From the NCBI GenBank assembly GCA_963707515.1, contig CAVPQI010000001.1, positions 186,001 through 250,000 of the forward strand: a DNA stretch of 64,000 nucleotides. The letters run 5' to 3'. Shown here one piece after another: positions 62,941 through 64,000 of this stretch. Origin of the DNA: Sva-07 sp963707515 (lineage in GTDB: Bacteria > Actinomycetota > Acidimicrobiia > Acidimicrobiales > Ilumatobacteraceae). Position numbers and translations under genes: made by a program. Position 1 is the stretch's first letter. Each line of letters opens with the position of its first letter. Under the pieces are notes generated by a model. That model had not been told where the DNA came from, ran no database searches, and was given only the letters and a program-made list of their open reading frames with translations.

Positions 62941-64000
62941 GTGAACGGAGCGTGTGACGAAACCGCCGCCGACAGCACGGCCGGCAGTACGGGCGACAGT
63001 ACGGGCGACAGTACGGCCGGCAGTACGGACGCGGTCGGCACGGCGGTCGCCGACGTGCAACGGCGCTTCGGCGACTTCGCCCGCACCACCGACGCACGGG
63101 CCCCGCTCTACGCCCACCTCTCGCGGCTCGTCGCCGATCGCGCCGACCTCGCCGGCATCCTCCTCACCGCGCCGCCGCCGCAGCAGCTCCCGGTGTTGCT
63201 GTTCGCTGCCGTGCACCGACTGCTGCTCGACCACCGCGACGACCGCCTGGCCCAGTGGTACCCGAACCTGACGCACGGCTGGCGGTCACCCGACGGCGAG
63301 CTCGACATCGCGTTCGGCGACTTCGTCACGACGCACGTCGGCGAGATCAGGGCGCTCGTCGCCGCCCGCTCGACGCAGACCAACGAGGTCGGGCGGTGTG
63401 CTGTCCTGCTTCCCGCCGTCGAACTGATCGCCGACGAGGTCGGCACGCCGGTCGCACTCGTCGACGTCGGCACGAGCGGCGGGCTCAACCTGCTCCTCGA
63501 CCGCTTCGCCTACCGGTACCGATGGGTCGCCGACGGCACGACCGTCGCCATCGGTCAGCCGTCGCCGGTCGAGTTGGCGGTCGACGTGCGCGGTGACATG
63601 CCGACGCCGCGGGCGATCGTCCCGATCGCGGCGCGCCTCGGCATCGACCGTGAGCCGATCGACGTCGCCGATCCCGGCGAGGCCCGGTGGCTCGAGGCGT
63701 GCGTGTGGCCGGATCAGGCGGACCGCTTTCGCCGGTTGGTCGCCGCGATCGAGCTCTTCCGCGAGATGCGCCCACCGGTGCGCCGCGCCGACGCCGTCGA
63801 CGGGCTCGCTGACGCCGTCGCGGAGGTCGCCGTCGCGGGCCACCCGATCGTCACCAACACGTGGGTGCTCAACTACCTGACACCCGAGCGCCGCCGGGCC
63901 TACCTCGATCGGCTCGACGAGCTCGGGGGCGAACGCGATCTGTCGTGGATCTACGCCGAGGCACCGGCCCTCGTGCCCGAGTTGCCCACCGAGCCGGATC
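62941..64000 (+). CDS. DUF2332 family protein, C-terminus outside the window
   Basis: GTG 62941 opens VNGACDETAADSTAGSTGDS with a Ser/Thr/Gly/Asp tandem tail encoded by 12-base repeats (STGD/STAG). The DUF2332 core follows: VQRRFGDFARTTDARAPLYA, LPAVELIADEVGTPVALVDV, GTSGGLNLLLDRFAYRYRW and IVTNTWVLNYLTPERRRAYL. VDVGTSGGLNLLLD looks like a Rossmann-type cofactor loop. The function is unknown. It is divergent from tyrS with only 26 bases between the starts. The reading frame is open at the window end. Confidence 0.8.
   Translation, partial: MNGACDETAADSTAGSTGDSTGDSTAGSTDAVGTAVADVQRRFGDFARTTDARAPLYAHLSRLVADRADLAGILLTAPPPQQLPVLLFAAVHRLLLDHRDDRLAQWYPNLTHGWRSPDGELDIAFGDFVTTHVGEIRALVAARSTQTNEVGRCAVLLPAVELIADEVGTPVALVDVGTSGGLNLLLDRFAYRYRWVADGTTVAIGQPSPVELAVDVRGDMPTPRAIVPIAARLGIDREPIDVADPGEARWLEACVWPDQADRFRRLVAAIELFREMRPPVRRADAVDGLADAVAEVAVAGHPIVTNTWVLNYLTPERRRAYLDRLDELGGERDLSWIYAEAPALVPELPTEPD
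62973..63032 (+). repeat. 12-bp tandem repeat in the N-terminus of the DUF2332 gene
   Basis: About five copies of GACAGTACGGGC/GGCAGTACGGCC-type 12-base units encode alternating Asp/Ala-Ser-Thr-Gly tetrapeptides (STAG, STGD). They lie in a short N-terminal extension before the conserved domain. On the opposite strand they create a spurious Cys-Arg-Pro-Tyr extension to tyrS. Confidence 0.8.

Noticed and set aside
62977..63030. 12-bp repeats as a possible CRISPR array
   Set aside because: Units are adjacent with no spacers and encode an in-frame Ser/Thr/Gly tract.

Overview
The window is a GC-rich actinobacterial chromosome segment. A complete Pup-proteasome gene set (mpa/arc, dop, pup, prcB, prcA, with pafA apart), a WhiB-type regulator, HelY, TatBC, a two-domain ThyX-like protein and an ADP-forming acyl-CoA synthetase fit the class Acidimicrobiia (Ilumatobacter-like). 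This placement is inferred from gene content and was not tested by alignment. Nothing indicates a plasmid or phage backbone.

Layout. 1-10.7 kb: the start of a secreted peptidoglycan-binding protein, a small zinc-ribbon protein, threonine aldolase, a WhiB protein, prmA, a gamma carbonic anhydrase, an unrecognised RNA-binding-like protein with 24-bp tandem repeats, a crotonase, a GNAT protein, small conserved actinobacterial proteins and the ThyX-like protein. 10.1-17.4 kb: a lipid-kinase-like protein, helY, tatC, tatB, a glycerophosphodiesterase, lepB and pafA. 17.4-20.7 kb: the pxpABC 5-oxoprolinase operon and a phosphotransferase. 20.8-27.8 kb: a VOC protein, the proteasome cluster, a ferredoxin and trmI. 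27.9-35.9 kb: a long run of minus-strand genes joined by start/stop overlaps, covering a TtuA/TtuB-type tRNA thiolation pair, small membrane proteins, a LON-domain protein, two tandem PBP4-type peptidases and the acyl-CoA synthetase. 36-42.2 kb: thioesterase, PPOX-fold protein, TetR regulator, Fe-type superoxide dismutase, then transketolase and transaldolase. 42.3-46.9 kb: an accessory islet with a recombinase relic, a lipase, an IS3 relic, a parDE module whose antitoxin is truncated, an RHH-Doc module and a decayed IS110 element. 47-56 kb: a molybdopterin oxidoreductase, a LOG-family protein, an aldehyde dehydrogenase, and a coupled run ending in rarA, a Nudix hydrolase and a TPR protein. 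56-64 kb: one rrn operon (16S-23S-5S, minus strand), tyrS, and a DUF2332 protein that runs off the window.

Genes that work together. Dop deamidates the C-terminal Gln of Pup, PafA ligates Pup to substrates, Mpa unfolds them (its C-terminal QYL docks on the core) and PrcBA degrades them. PxpA, PxpB and PxpC hydrolyse 5-oxoproline. TtuB would carry sulfur to TtuA. TatB and TatC form part of a Tat translocase. Transketolase and transaldolase form the non-oxidative pentose-phosphate branch.

Caution. Many conserved genes are broken by single-base frameshifts, mostly one extra base. These concentrate in about 2.4-10.7, 14.6-17.4, 21.3-27.8 and 45.5-48 kb and are absent elsewhere. Essential genes are hit repeatedly, so most are probably consensus errors. 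I annotate such loci as single genes and state where the frame changes. I see no CRISPR array and no tRNA gene.
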